Notes under the pieces: generated by a model | What the model was told of the DNA's origin: nothing | The model's input: the letters and a program-made list of their open reading frames with translations, nothing else | Databases searched by the model: none | Made by a program: the position numbers and the translations under genes | In this document: piece by piece, positions 24,514 through 36,600 of the stretch | Numbering within the stretch: position 1 is the stretch's first letter | Layout: each line of letters opens with the position of its first letter | Source of the DNA: Biomphalaria glabrata | Lineage: Eukaryota; Mollusca; Gastropoda; Planorbidae | Direction: 5' to 3' | Length of the DNA: 64,000 nt | Assembly (NCBI RefSeq): GCF_947242115.1 | Contig: NC_074713.1 | Span: forward strand, 9,306,001 to 9,370,000

Positions 24514-24839
24514 CCATAGAAAAGCAAGATAAATCGTTGTTGCTAAAGGATGTCAAGAATTTCGCTTTGGTCTTTTATGAAGTTTTCAGAGCCGCCTGAA
24601 AACGTTAATGAGAATGTAAGGGAAAATACTTTAAAAATGTAAAATCTTTGAAATGTACACGCTTGTGTACCTGTGGCATTGCTCTTAATAGATGTGGACT
24701 CTGTATTAGTTATTTTATTTTAATAGAAATAAATTATGTAAAAAGATCAATGTATGGCAGAATCTACAAGCTCTACAAGTTGCTCTTCGAGTGAGAATAG
24801 AATTACTCCAAGTTGTAAGATAGACGTAAAAGCTAGTAT

Positions 24840-25165
24840 ATAGTTCGTCCATCGTGGTTCGATGATGACCACTTTGTCATCCAGGGTGCTGAGTGCTTTG
24901 CACTGGGGTTTTATGCCTCCTCATGTGGCTGGTGAGACCTATGTGAGCCTGGAATGTCCGACAGCACACTGGGCAGGTTATTCCAGCTGGTGTCGTGGGC
25001 CTTGTTTTTCTTCTCTGGCGTTTTTCTTCTACCAGTGTTGCTCTCTTTTCCTCAGCAACCTGTGCGCCAGTTTTCACAGCGAGACGCCATGATGCTCTGT
25101 CATGTGCCTCTGTCTCCCAGGTGGCTGGGTCTATACTGAACACCTTTATAGAAGCTTTGCAAGTA
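24840..25165 (-). mobile_element. LINE ORF2 C-terminal fragment with C2H2-type finger
   Basis: An intact minus-strand frame has DPATWETEAHDRASWRLAVK, an EEKR-rich basic stretch, then a zinc finger: CPVCCRTFQAHIGLTSHMRRH minus its last residue fits C-x2-C-x12-H-x3-H. DRASWR followed by RIGL.SH-type fingers is the usual C-terminal end of mollusc and vertebrate LINE ORF2 copies, so this is a LINE end and not a host transcription factor. 5' truncated. Confidence 0.75.
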
Positions 25166-26154
25166 TAATAACTTAAAGAAGTCAGAATATAAACTTGATT
25201 TTCAAAAACTTAACTATAACTTTTAAAGACTTGAACATTCCATTTAATAGATTTAAAAATGAACGTAACACTAACATCTCTTATCATCACAACTTTATGT
25301 TTTTAAATGATAAAATCCAAGAGTACGCAACAAATACATTACGAACTGCGGTACATAAACAGAATGAATTGTGCATTGCTTGACAGCGGTTGTAACAACG
25401 TAACAAAATTACAGCATCATTTGTGTATACAAATATACAAGCAACAAAAACAATAGTCCATTAACAAGTACATATTATCATCGTATAATTTAAGCTTAAT
25501 TTACATAATTAATTCTCTGTAAAGCTTTCAGTCTATAGTTCAAACATAAGATGTTTTTTTTTTTAAGTCCACTTAAAGCTAACATCACTTGACACAAACA
25601 TTTATGTTCCATAAATAGATCGATTAGCGCACAAAACACCATTAGTATTTCACTTGCCAAATAAATACACCAGTGGCTCAACATTCAGGTCTACAACATA
25701 CAACATACAAATCAACGTGCAGAATTGTAATTACGTAATTAAGATGTAGACACTGTGTAACACACATATCAGCAGAAGACAGTCTTGATTAAAATCTTTA
25801 AGTCATACTGTGTACTTATATTACTTACAACACATTCATCGTCACGTGTGTCAACTAGCTACCAATCAAAAGGCACACTAAATACACGCCCTTGAAATAC
25901 ATGATGTAAAACAGAGTAAGAATATTGACACTCAATTTATTGTTGTATGTCATGTCTACAGCACTAGCAGTTGCATAATACCAAAATGACAAAGCACCTT
26001 AGTGCAGTAGTCTGACTGTCACAAGATAATTGTGAGAATAAACCTGAAGGTTAGACAATAATTGTATGGGCAGGTCAGTTGCGTCAACATTTACCAGCTC
26101 CAACTAGAATTAGTTTTAATCTTGAAGCTTTGCACAGATGATAATAATGTACAA

Positions 26155-26349
26155 CAGTGTTCCCCAAACTTTATCCGTAATGGAACACTTCGCACATCGT
26201 GAGTATTTAGCGGAACACTTTGCTTATTTTTCTTAAAGAGATTAATTCATGTGTTGGCCTACTAGTTAATTATTCCAACAGTTCGTGGAACACCTATTCA
26301 GGCATCGGGGAACACTAGGGATCCGCAGAACACAGTTTGGGAAACACTG
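26155..26349. mobile_element. hAT-like MITE, CAGTGTTCCCCAAACT ends
   Basis: The left end CAGTGTTCCCCAAACT and the right end AGTTTGGGAAACACTG form near-perfect terminal inverted repeats. The flanks ATGTACAA and ATATACAA agree at 7 of 8 bases, as expected for a hAT target duplication. 195 bp, non-autonomous. Confidence 0.85.
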
Positions 26350-26879
26350 ATATACAATATTGTGAAAGGGAACAACAAGAGAATAACGTGAATCAATAAA
26401 TTGAGACTCAGTGCTATATTTTAGACTTTAAGTTTATGGTCATCCAGAAAGAATGTTTACTATTGATCTAGCAGTAAACTGTTGGAGCACTTCTCAATAG
26501 AACTGAGCCAGAACAAGCGACATCGTAAAAAACATTAAGAATATAAAAAAATATCCTGTAGCCTTTATAGCGATCATTACATATCCCCGAAATAGCGTTT
26601 GTAATAAACATAGAATTTAAACATACAGTGGCGTTTAAGGAAAGAAGTCTATACACTAAAGACAATGTTATTTAATAAGAAAAAAGTGCGAAAGTGTATA
26701 CAAAGCCCTGAGACCGTCTCTGAACAAGCCAAACGTTGTGAGACAGTCTGCAGTCGTGGAAATAATAAACAAAGTTCTATTCACAAAAATGTACACCTAA
26801 ATAAATACAACTTCTGATGAAACAAAAATACGATGACTAAATAAAGAAAAAGGCATATGGCTAATCTGCCCTTGGAATT

Positions 26880-26965
26880 GAAGATTTTAACATGCAAGCC
26901 CAAAACCTCCCGCAGGACAGCGGAGGATGGTGGGAGGCAGATTTCGAACCAGGGTCCCGAGACTA
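26880..26965 (-). mobile_element. S2-like SINE fragment
   Basis: On the minus strand it has CGGGACCCTGGTTCGAAATC (B-box-like) and CCTCCGCTGTCCTGCGGGAG, words shared with the SINE at 31981-32145. The A-box end is missing. Confidence 0.5.
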
Positions 26966-27485
26966 TTACATTGAAACTTAGTATGAAGCTGCTAGATTTC
27001 CCAAAGAAGACAAATATTTATAGAACAAACTCAAATATTTGCTGTTAGTAAATTCAATGTAAATATCAAAAGAAAAGAAAAGAAATTCCCTGATGACTCA
27101 AAAAAAGATTAAAGTATACAAACATTTTGAAAAATAATACTTCGGTTAATAGAGAAATTAACTGGAAAAAAAAATTGGTACATCTGCTGTCATTATAAAT
27201 TAGGTGAAAAACTTTTTTCTGCTTGTGTACTTAATAAAGCATTATGTCCTTAGTTTAGAAAGTCTAGAGCTGGAATAGAGTAATAGAGTCATTTTATTAG
27301 AAGAGAGCAGTAATAGAGTCATTTTATTAAAAGAGAGCTGAAATATAATTAAAGTATTAGAATACAAGAGGGTAAAAAAATAATCAATGAATTAGAAGGT
27401 ATGACAATTGTGTATGTGTACAACTTTTTCATTAAAGAATTAATAGACAAGATTTGATACATGTATATATATGTAGGGACCTATA

Positions 27486-27491
27486 TTTATT
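27486..27491 (-). terminator. Candidate poly(A) signal of the F-box/LRR gene
   Basis: First AATAAA on the minus strand after the stop codon at 27663-27665, giving a 3' UTR of about 175 bases. Confidence 0.45.
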
Positions 27492-27662
27492 CCATATTTT
27501 TTTTAGAAAAGAACTATTATACTCTAGTCTTCTATTTAACACTTGTATATTACACAAACAATAAAGGAAAATTCTTTAACTCTTTCTCTCCGTAATTATT
27601 CACCACATTCTGGTGGAATCAACGCTGGTATCGTCAGTTAGGAGAGAAAGAGTTAATGAAAA

Positions 27663-30600
27663 TCATCCACAGACATAAAGTTGAGGGGGGTAGTCGTGGG
27701 TCCAGCGTATATTTTCACAAGGTTTCACCACCTGGATGGATGAATTGCAGACGGCATTGATGTCCTGCTCCACTCCGGCTAAGTACAGACGGACGTTGGG
27801 ACATTGTCCTAGATTGATAGCCAGCAGTTGCGGGCAGTCGAGCTGAAGCCTGTGGATGTCTCGACATCCGAACATGTTCAAAAACTTCAGTGGTTGAGCT
27901 TCCAGAGAAACCTGAAAATGTAAAAAATTGTGTACATGTATTTAAATGTGTACATCCCCATGAAAATATTTCTTTTTATACAATATTGATAAATATATAC
28001 ATACTTTTCAAAACGGAGTGATTTTAATAGTTTTTAGAACTGCTTAATAATGAATACCAATCATATATTCAACTAAAACTTTATTTAAACCCTGAAAAAA
28101 ATTCGAAAAAAAAAACATAATGAAAACACAAATACACTTTCTCAGATTTTTTCCTTATAAGTAAACCATGAGACAGTGGAAACTGTGCATGCCGGGTATA
28201 TGTTAAATCTCTTGGGTTTTGAACCAAGCTTCAATCTAGGTGAAGACTGGGATTTTTTTTTTCACCCTCCGCCCCACTTTACAGGATACTTAACATTTGT
28301 AGGGGGTAGTAAAGGCGCTTGGTCATTAGCCACCCTCGTTAACCGTTGGCCATAGAAACGGGTGACCTTTACATCATCTGCTCTATAGATTGCAAGATCT
28401 GAATGGAGTACCTTTACCTCTTTGAAAATATTTTTTTGCAAAAACAAATTTAAAAAAACAACACTTTCCCCACCCCTATAGACATAGGGAACTAATTGTA
28501 TTTCTCAAGCGTTGTCTAGACAGGTTTCCCTCTCAGATCTTACGATCTATAGGGCAGATGATGTTAAGGTCATCTGTTTCTTTGACCAACGGTTAACGAG
28601 CAGGAAATGTGGCCAGCACAACGACCAACTGCCTTTACTTTCTTCAACTTAAGTCAGTCTTCACCGAGATTCGAAACCAAGACTCCAGATTCAAAGCCAA
28701 GCGTTTAACAACTCAGCCTTCCAAGCGTTGTCTGTTGATATTTAAATTAGTTTAGATTGACGCGAGATAATTCCAGATTTGTGATCAAGTTGTTAAGCAT
28801 GTCTGAGATAACTAGTTACTAGACAGGTGTACGTACCTTGGTTATAGTTCTGCATTTCTCCAGGTTCAGGTGACTGATGTTTGGGCAGCCGTGAAGCGCC
28901 ATCTGGAGAGCATAGTCTGACACGTGACACCGGTACAGAACCACAGTTCTAGCCAATGGAGTGGACAGTGATAACAGATTGACCTGTAGGAGTCGGTAAT
29001 CTTTTAGAATTAAGCTGGGCGTGAAGACATAGAAACAGTCTCCAAAAATAAAGCTATAACTAAGATAATAAACAATACACATTTCTTAATCGCTATGTTT
29101 CTTCATTGACGACAAATTTCATTGAGCATTCTTCCGAAAAAAGATATCATATGGTAAATGTTCAAACTATGATAGTCAGTCTATTTCCACAAGTGTTTAA
29201 TGGACCTGGACATTATAGTCAGTCCATTTCCACAAGAGTTGAAGTGACCTGGACATGATATTCAGTCTATTTCCACAAGTGTTTAATTGACCTGGACATG
29301 CTAGTCTATTTCCACAAGAGTTGAAGTGACCTGGACATGATATTCAGTCTATTTCCACAAGAGTTGAAGTGACCTGGACATGCTAGTCAGTCTATTTCCA
29401 CAAGAGTTGAAGTGACCTGGACATGCTAGTCAGTCTATTTCCACAAGAGTTGAAGTGACCTGGACATGCTAGTCAGTCTATTTCCACAAGAGTTGAAGTG
29501 ACCTGGACATGCTAGTCAGTCTATTTCCACAAGAGTTGAAGTGACCTGGACATGATAGTCTATTTCCACAAGAGTTGAAGTGACCTGGACATGATAGTCT
29601 ATTTCCACAAGAGTTGAAGTGACCTGGACATGATAGTCAGTCTATTTCCAAAAGTGTTTAATTGACCTAGACATGATAGTCTATTTCCACAAGAGTTGAA
29701 GTGACCTGGACATGATAGTCAGTCTATTTCCAAAAGTGTTTAATTGACCTAGACATGATAGTCTATTTCCAAAAGTGTTTAATTGACCTGGACATGCTAG
29801 TCAGTCTATTTCCAAAAGTGTTGAATTGACTTGGACATGCTAGTCAGTCTATTTCCAAAAGTGTTTAATTGACCTGGACATGCTAGTCAGTCTATTTCCA
29901 AAAGTGTTTAATTGACCTGGACATGATATTCAGTCTATTTCCAAAAGTGTTTAATTGACCTGGACATGATATTCAGTCTATTTCCAAAAGTGTTTAATTG
30001 ACCTGGACATGCTAGTCAGTCTATTTCCAAAAGTGTTTAATTGACCTGGACATGCTAGTCAGTCTATTTCCAAAAGTGTTGAATTGACTTGGACATGCTA
30101 GTCAGTCTATTTCCAAAAGTGTTTAATTGACCTGGACATTATAGTCAGTCTATTTCCACAAGTGTTTAATTGACCTGGACATAATATTCAGTCTATTTCC
30201 AAAAGTGTTTAATTGACCTGGACATGATATTCAGTCTATTTCCACAAGAGTTGAAGTGACTAATCCAAGTCTATTATTCTATTGGTTCTTTGGATGGATA
30301 CTATTAAGCAATAAGCATGTACATACCCTAAACAGGCAAGAATGCAAAACGAATCTATTAATAGCAATTAATGACAAACTACAGAGGATTATATCATTGG
30401 TTTATTGTTTTCCTCATGGACAAAGTACAAAACATTGTTAAAATTGAAATGAAGTGACTTTCATTTTGTTTAATTTTTGCCATTTCACCCATAGTCCTAA
30501 TATAAATAACTTCATTGGGAAAATTGGAAAAGGGAGATAATGTGACTATAATATTCCAAATTCACATTTTCAAAAATTATAGTCAAATTTATAAGAACTT

Positions 30601-33600
30601 TGATAGAATGTGTTTACAATTCAACTTCTAATTCATTCCTCCTCACCAAGTCCAAGAGAAAACATTTTTACGTAAGTGAATTGGAAGACACATATCAGCC
30701 AGCCCTTTAGATCGGCCAAACGATTTCATATTCACTGATGTTGAATTAATTCGTTACAAAATTAAACGACTTCTCAGGATTAATCCCACAATGCCGGATG
30801 GGAATCAATAAGTAAGACTTGTGTGAAGATGGATATTGAACATACAAATGCGGACTGCCCAATCCTTGCAGACTCACGGAGAACAGCAGAGGAATAAAAT
30901 AGGTATCAGAAAGCTACTAAAAATAGTCAGCATTGGCACCCCAAAGATTATTCGTCGTGACGACAGGACCGAAGACTAAGAAACTAATTAAACTATTTAC
31001 TTTTTTGTTTGTTGTTTAAATGTGAGTCACATTTTTTACCTTACAATCAAACAGTCGGAGAAAGCCAATAGAGCTGAGAGCTTGAATAATGCACGAGTCC
31101 AATTGAAGCTGGTCGTCACTACAGAGATTGAGTTCAATGGCGTCAACACTAACACACTGAAGTAAACAGAAGCAGGTCAAAACATTTATTGTGTCATTTC
31201 AGGAAAGTCTTAAACGCCGTAGACTCATAATAAGTAAGTTGAAAACATGCTGCGCCATGTTGCGCTAAATCCAAGAATAATGTACAATGATGTATTGTTA
31301 AATCGTAACTTCAAAACAAAGGCATATTTTCCATTGTGCACTGATCTATAAAGAATAATATTATATCTTTAAAAAAAAAACTACAATGTGATAACAAGCA
31401 AAGCAGAAAAATACTTTGTTAAAAAAAACAAAGTTTAAATTAAGTGTAATTGTATCGATTAGTTTGGATCAATCATGTCATTAAATTTGTAATAGATCTA
31501 GACTCATCTCATCTGTCCCTTGACTTTCGTCGTAGAAAAAAAAAGTTGTACAACTTAAATTCGAGCTCTAGGGCTCAAGCCTCAAGCCAACACACTAACC
31601 ACTGTGACAGCAAAGTGCTCATGAAGTTTGAAGCCACGACCTACTTCGCTACACAAAGTATGGGACTACCACCACATCTGTCAAGTATAAAGATCTTTCC
31701 CTTGATCGAAACCAAACAGAATAATTATTTACCAATAGTTAAATAACTAATTAGTTGTTTTTTTTTTCTTTTATTCATTCTTATTTTGCCATCACCAAAA
31801 TTTGAACTAATCCGAGATTGGGTGTGGGAGAAATAATGTGTGCAAACTTTTTACCAGACAGACAGACGTGCACTGATGATACAAACTTTGAAAAAAAAAG
31901 TAGAATTTAATATTAAATCTGAAATCAATCGATAAAGGTGAGGGGGGAAACACATATAAATCATTACAATTATAAAGATAGATGGCTGCCTGGTCGTGCG
32001 GTTTGCGCGCTGGACTGTCGTTCAGATTTATCGATGGTCCCGAGTTCAAACCCTGCCCGCTCCCATCCCCCGTCGTCCTGCGGGAGGTTTGGACTAGGAA
32101 CTAGTTATCTTCAACTCTGAAGGAACATCCGAAACATGTAAGATAAGACAAAGATGATATGGGAATTATCTAGATCTAGCAGAGATTGTGAATCACCTGT
32201 ATCGTGATTGTTTTTAGCGCCGGTATCCCAATGAGTGCCACTTTACACATGTGGTTTGCTGTGACGTAGATGTGGTTGAGAGTGATGATGTCGTTGTCAG
32301 CGTCCGTGTGGAACAAGCGAAGACTTGGACTCCTCAGGTGAACAGCCTCGCAAGCAAAATCCCCGAGCATACAAAATTCCTGTACAGTTGAAAGAGATAA
32401 TTTATAAACTCAACGCTATAATGCAAGTGGAATACTAAAATGTAATTTAACATTAGTTAGATCAATATTAGAATAAGTGTTCTCTTTATGGGACCTTCCA
32501 AATCAAGAAGACATAAATAAACTAGAACAGACGCATAATAGAACCGTGAAATGTATAACACGAATATTAGAGACATACCTTTAGAAAAACTATAAACTTA
32601 AAGACACTTCAGAATTAAGTAGCAATAATACTTAAAACACTAAACCATAACTTAATAATACAAAATACTAAAATGTAATAAAATATGTTGAAAGATCAAA
32701 GATATAGACACAATCCTTATTCCATATAAAAAGTATAGGGCAGATGATGTAAAGATCACCTGTTTCTTTGACCTACGGTTAACGAGGGTGTCATGTATCC
32801 AGCACAACGACCAACCGCCTTTACTTTTCCCCAACTATTGTCAGGTTCCCATTAGAGCTGAGTAGATTCAGAGGCGGCCAAAGATCAAGAAATAAAAATC
32901 CCAGTCTTCACCAGGATTCGAACCCGGGACCCCGGTACGGAAGCCAAACGCATTACCGCTCAGCCACCGCGCCTCACTCTTATTCCATATGCTAGGACAA
33001 AACGAAGCAATAGAGAAAGGATTATTTCAGCGATCGATACCACACGATGAACTGCTAACTACATGCACACACACACACACAAAAACGCAAACTAAAACTC
33101 TATGGCTATATTGTTAAGATCATCAGGGCTCTCAAAGATCTTCCTTCAGGGAACAGTACCAGGAAAAAGTAGAAGGAGCAGACAGAGAAAACGATGGATA
33201 GACAACATAAAAGAATGGACGGGCCTGTCATTAAGAATATATCCGAGACAAAAGGTTTGGTTTGGTTTTTGATTTTAGGCACATCGGCACAATTTAGGCC
33301 ATGTCGTGCCTGCAGTCCTTTAAGGACTACTCTCTCTCTAAACAACAAGGGCGAGACAAAAGACAGTGCGGAATGGAGAAAGACGTCAACAGATCTTCTG
33401 TGGTGCCCTAACGGTCCAACAGACAAGGGATAAGTGAAGATGAAGGAAACAAATTGTACAAGTGTCATAGTGTCATTACAACATAAAATGGGTTGCCTGA
33501 TTCAGACTGAAAAATCAATGACTTAGCAGAGTTAAAGTCTCTTTCACGAATATGGCTAATTATCTTCTGATTTGATGGAGCGCCTGTAATTTATACGATA

Positions 33601-36600
33601 AGTCTTTTTGCTCAGAAAAATATGAATGTAATCTTTAGTGAATAAATCCTGTCTCCAGGCTGAGTTGGAAACCAATGCAAAATTCATAACAGATTTAGGA
33701 ATTATTATTTGATATGATGCAATGTATGTTGATTGTGAACGTAATTAGATCTAGAGCCACTATAAAAGTCACTAGGCTTGTTTTTCTTCGCATAATTTCT
33801 AATACAGTGATACGTGTAGCGTATCATATAACGTAACCCAGTTACAATACATGTATATGGATTCAATATATATTCACAGGTTTTTTTTGTGACGGTACCG
33901 GCACCTTTTTGAATGTGGGGAAAAAATTATCACTCTTCGCTTTGTATTTTAACGTATTTATTAGTAGTTAAAAGTTAGGCAATCCATCACTGAGTACCGG
34001 CACCAATCCTTTTACAAAAAAAAAGCACTGTATATTCATATGTGTTGCGTATAAAAATTAGGAAACACATAAGAGTCAATATGACCTATATTTGGGTTTG
34101 CATAATACTTTAGTCCTATGTGAAGCAAACATAGAAATCGTCTTCTAAGTCTAAATTTTTAGGCCTATCATTAAAATTTTATGAAGTCTAGAAGATTTAT
34201 ACATTTGCTTCATTTTGTATTACCCATTACCAGCTCAGCTCTCATTTTACAAAGCTTATATCAACTCACTGTCTGGTAAAAAGTTTGTACACGTTATTTC
34301 TCCCACATTCAATCTCGGATCAAGCGGAAATTTTGCATACTTTATAAATAAAGAGATATAAACCTATGCAGATATAAACCTATACAGATATAAACCTCTA
34401 CAGATATAAACCTATACAGATACAGCTAAGGCCTCAACTTTAGGATTCGTTTATGAAATTACAAGTAGTAGCAGACAATACCAAGATTTTCTATTTCTAG
34501 AGTTATCTCTCTCTATCCCAGTAGAAACAAAATACTGGATGATTTTGATCTAAGACAGTCAAAGTAAACGCAATTTAAATCTATAAAAATGTTATAACAG
34601 ATTTTTTTTTTTTTTTATTAATTGTATAGTGATAAAGAAATTTGTTTTCGACTGTACAGATTGTAGATATTGTCTTGTGTTGTGAACTATTAATTGTTTT
34701 CCGATTGTGCAAAAAAAGGTAATAAAAATGAATAATTTAGTTTTTCATTATGAAAATAACATATATTGGATGTAAAATGAAAATGTCATTTGGTTTAATT
34801 ATTTTAAAGAGATTTTTTCTAATACTTTGGAGGGGAGCTAATTTTTTAAACAAAACCTTTTGGAATGCTTTAGTTAATCTCCCTTTAAAAAAATAACAAA
34901 GTCATAGGATTCTGATAGATGTATTTATGTTAAAAGTTCTGAACTCCACGAAGTAAAGAAGAGCCCATCCACTGCCCTCCTCCCCGCATCAACTTCGTCC
35001 CTGGTTATATCTATATAATACCAGTATTGACATCTAACACTTTATTAACAGTCTAACTGACCATGCTATGCTCTTATGTAAGTCGGAGCAGACTAGTGAC
35101 CCACCTGTAAGTTTGGTATGATGTCCTCGTCCAACAGAAGGCTGTCCTGGCTCACACAGCCAAGTCTGAAGCACATCAAGCTCGAGTTCCTCTTCAACTG
35201 CTCCCTCAAGTTCCTCATGTCCAGCACCTCGCAATTCGAAAGTTCCAAAAAGCAGAGTTTTTCACTCTAAGAAGATTGAAATTGGTCAATAGAAGTCAAT
35301 GTTTGTTCAGGCAAGATCGATATGTAAATTTAAAAAAAACCAAAACGGGAATTGGATTTGTTACAAAAAGAAACAACTTTTTTTTTGTTTCAACTCAATG
35401 TAGTCTAGCATTTCAATAAAATATCAAAAGTCCTTTTAAAAAAGCTTATCTAAAGAGGAAGAACTCCGTCCTTAAAACTAAATCTACCAATAATGTACAC
35501 GTTATTTCCCTTATTCAATATCAAACCAAATAATTAATTGCCAATAATTAATCGACTAATTGAGTATTTTTATTTTTTCTGATTCATGTTTTGTTAGGTA
35601 CAATAAATAATCAACTTAATCAGAGAATGCGTGAGGGAGAAATAACGTAAGCAATTATTTAAGGGGACCAAACCCAACAACTTTAGCCATATCTGTGAAT
35701 ACTGAAGTATTAGTTTCCCTTGCTGCTTTGAAGCAAATCAATCAATTCGCGGTAATTAATTGTCTGATCGGTTACTTTTTTAAAATTGATTAATGTCTTG
35801 TCTATGCCAATGAATAATTGTGCGAAATTTCAACTTGATTCGAGAATTGGTGTGGTAGAAATAACTCCAGACAGACAGACAAACAGAGTGAGTTGATAGA
35901 AGCTTTGTAAAAAAAACGACATGCTGTTGCTGTAGTTCACCTTAATGTTGATAGACCTCAGGACGTTGCTGCCATTGATGCACGCTCGACGGAGCTTCGG
36001 GGCGAAGAGCTCCAGATGCTCCACAGACTCCATGCCAGTGTCCACGGTGATGTGGCGCAGATCTGGGGCGTCCACGCTGACAAACAGGACGTTCCAGAGG
36101 TTGAAGAGGTAGAACTTCTGCAGTGACTCAGACACCAGACGGATGCCGTGGAGGTGCTGCAAAATAGAAGATAAATAATTATCTTATCTTATACAATACA
36201 GACGTTACTTCAAAAAAGAAGATGATTACTTCCTACGCGTCATGCATATTAACCAATGACCTAAATTCTGGCAAGTCACTGGTTTTCCTGGCTAGCTCAG
36301 GCAACCCATTCCATGCTCTAATAGCACTAGGGAAGAAGGAGCATTTGTACAAATTTGTCCTAGCATATTGAACGAGGAATGTGCCTTTATCTTTGTGTCT
36401 CTCTGAGTATGTTATTGAATTTTGTTTTTGTATTTGAAGATTATGGTTCTTGTGTATAATTGCTACTTTACTTTTAAGTCTTCTATCCTGAAATTGTTGG
36501 AATATAAACTAAGTTATATAGGAATCTTTAACTTTAAACAAATAACAAATATAAAATTCTATTTTTAAAAATTCCCCTATTTTAAAACTGAAGACATTTT

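Larger units (their letters stand above)
32440..33545 (+). mobile_element. LINE family A copy interrupted by a SINE and by another LINE
   Basis: Pieces at about 32440-32715, 32991-33005 and 33446-33545 line up in order with the ORF2 C-terminus of the copy at 47815-48380 (LFMGPSKSRRHK-like start, PYARTK, then NCTS..IVSLQHKMGCL). The frame is decayed. The SINE sits at 32728-32978 and a second LINE fragment at about 33100-33440. All lie in intron 3 of the F-box gene. Confidence 0.75.

Noticed and set aside
24862-25143. Host C2H2 zinc-finger gene
   Set aside because: One finger preceded by DRASWR and a basic EEKR stretch is the standard end of LINE ORF2; no other exons fit.
32900-32975. Functional tRNA gene on the minus strand
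   Set aside because: A and B boxes are clear, but the sequence goes straight into the SINE body, lacks a foldable acceptor stem and is flanked by a target duplication.
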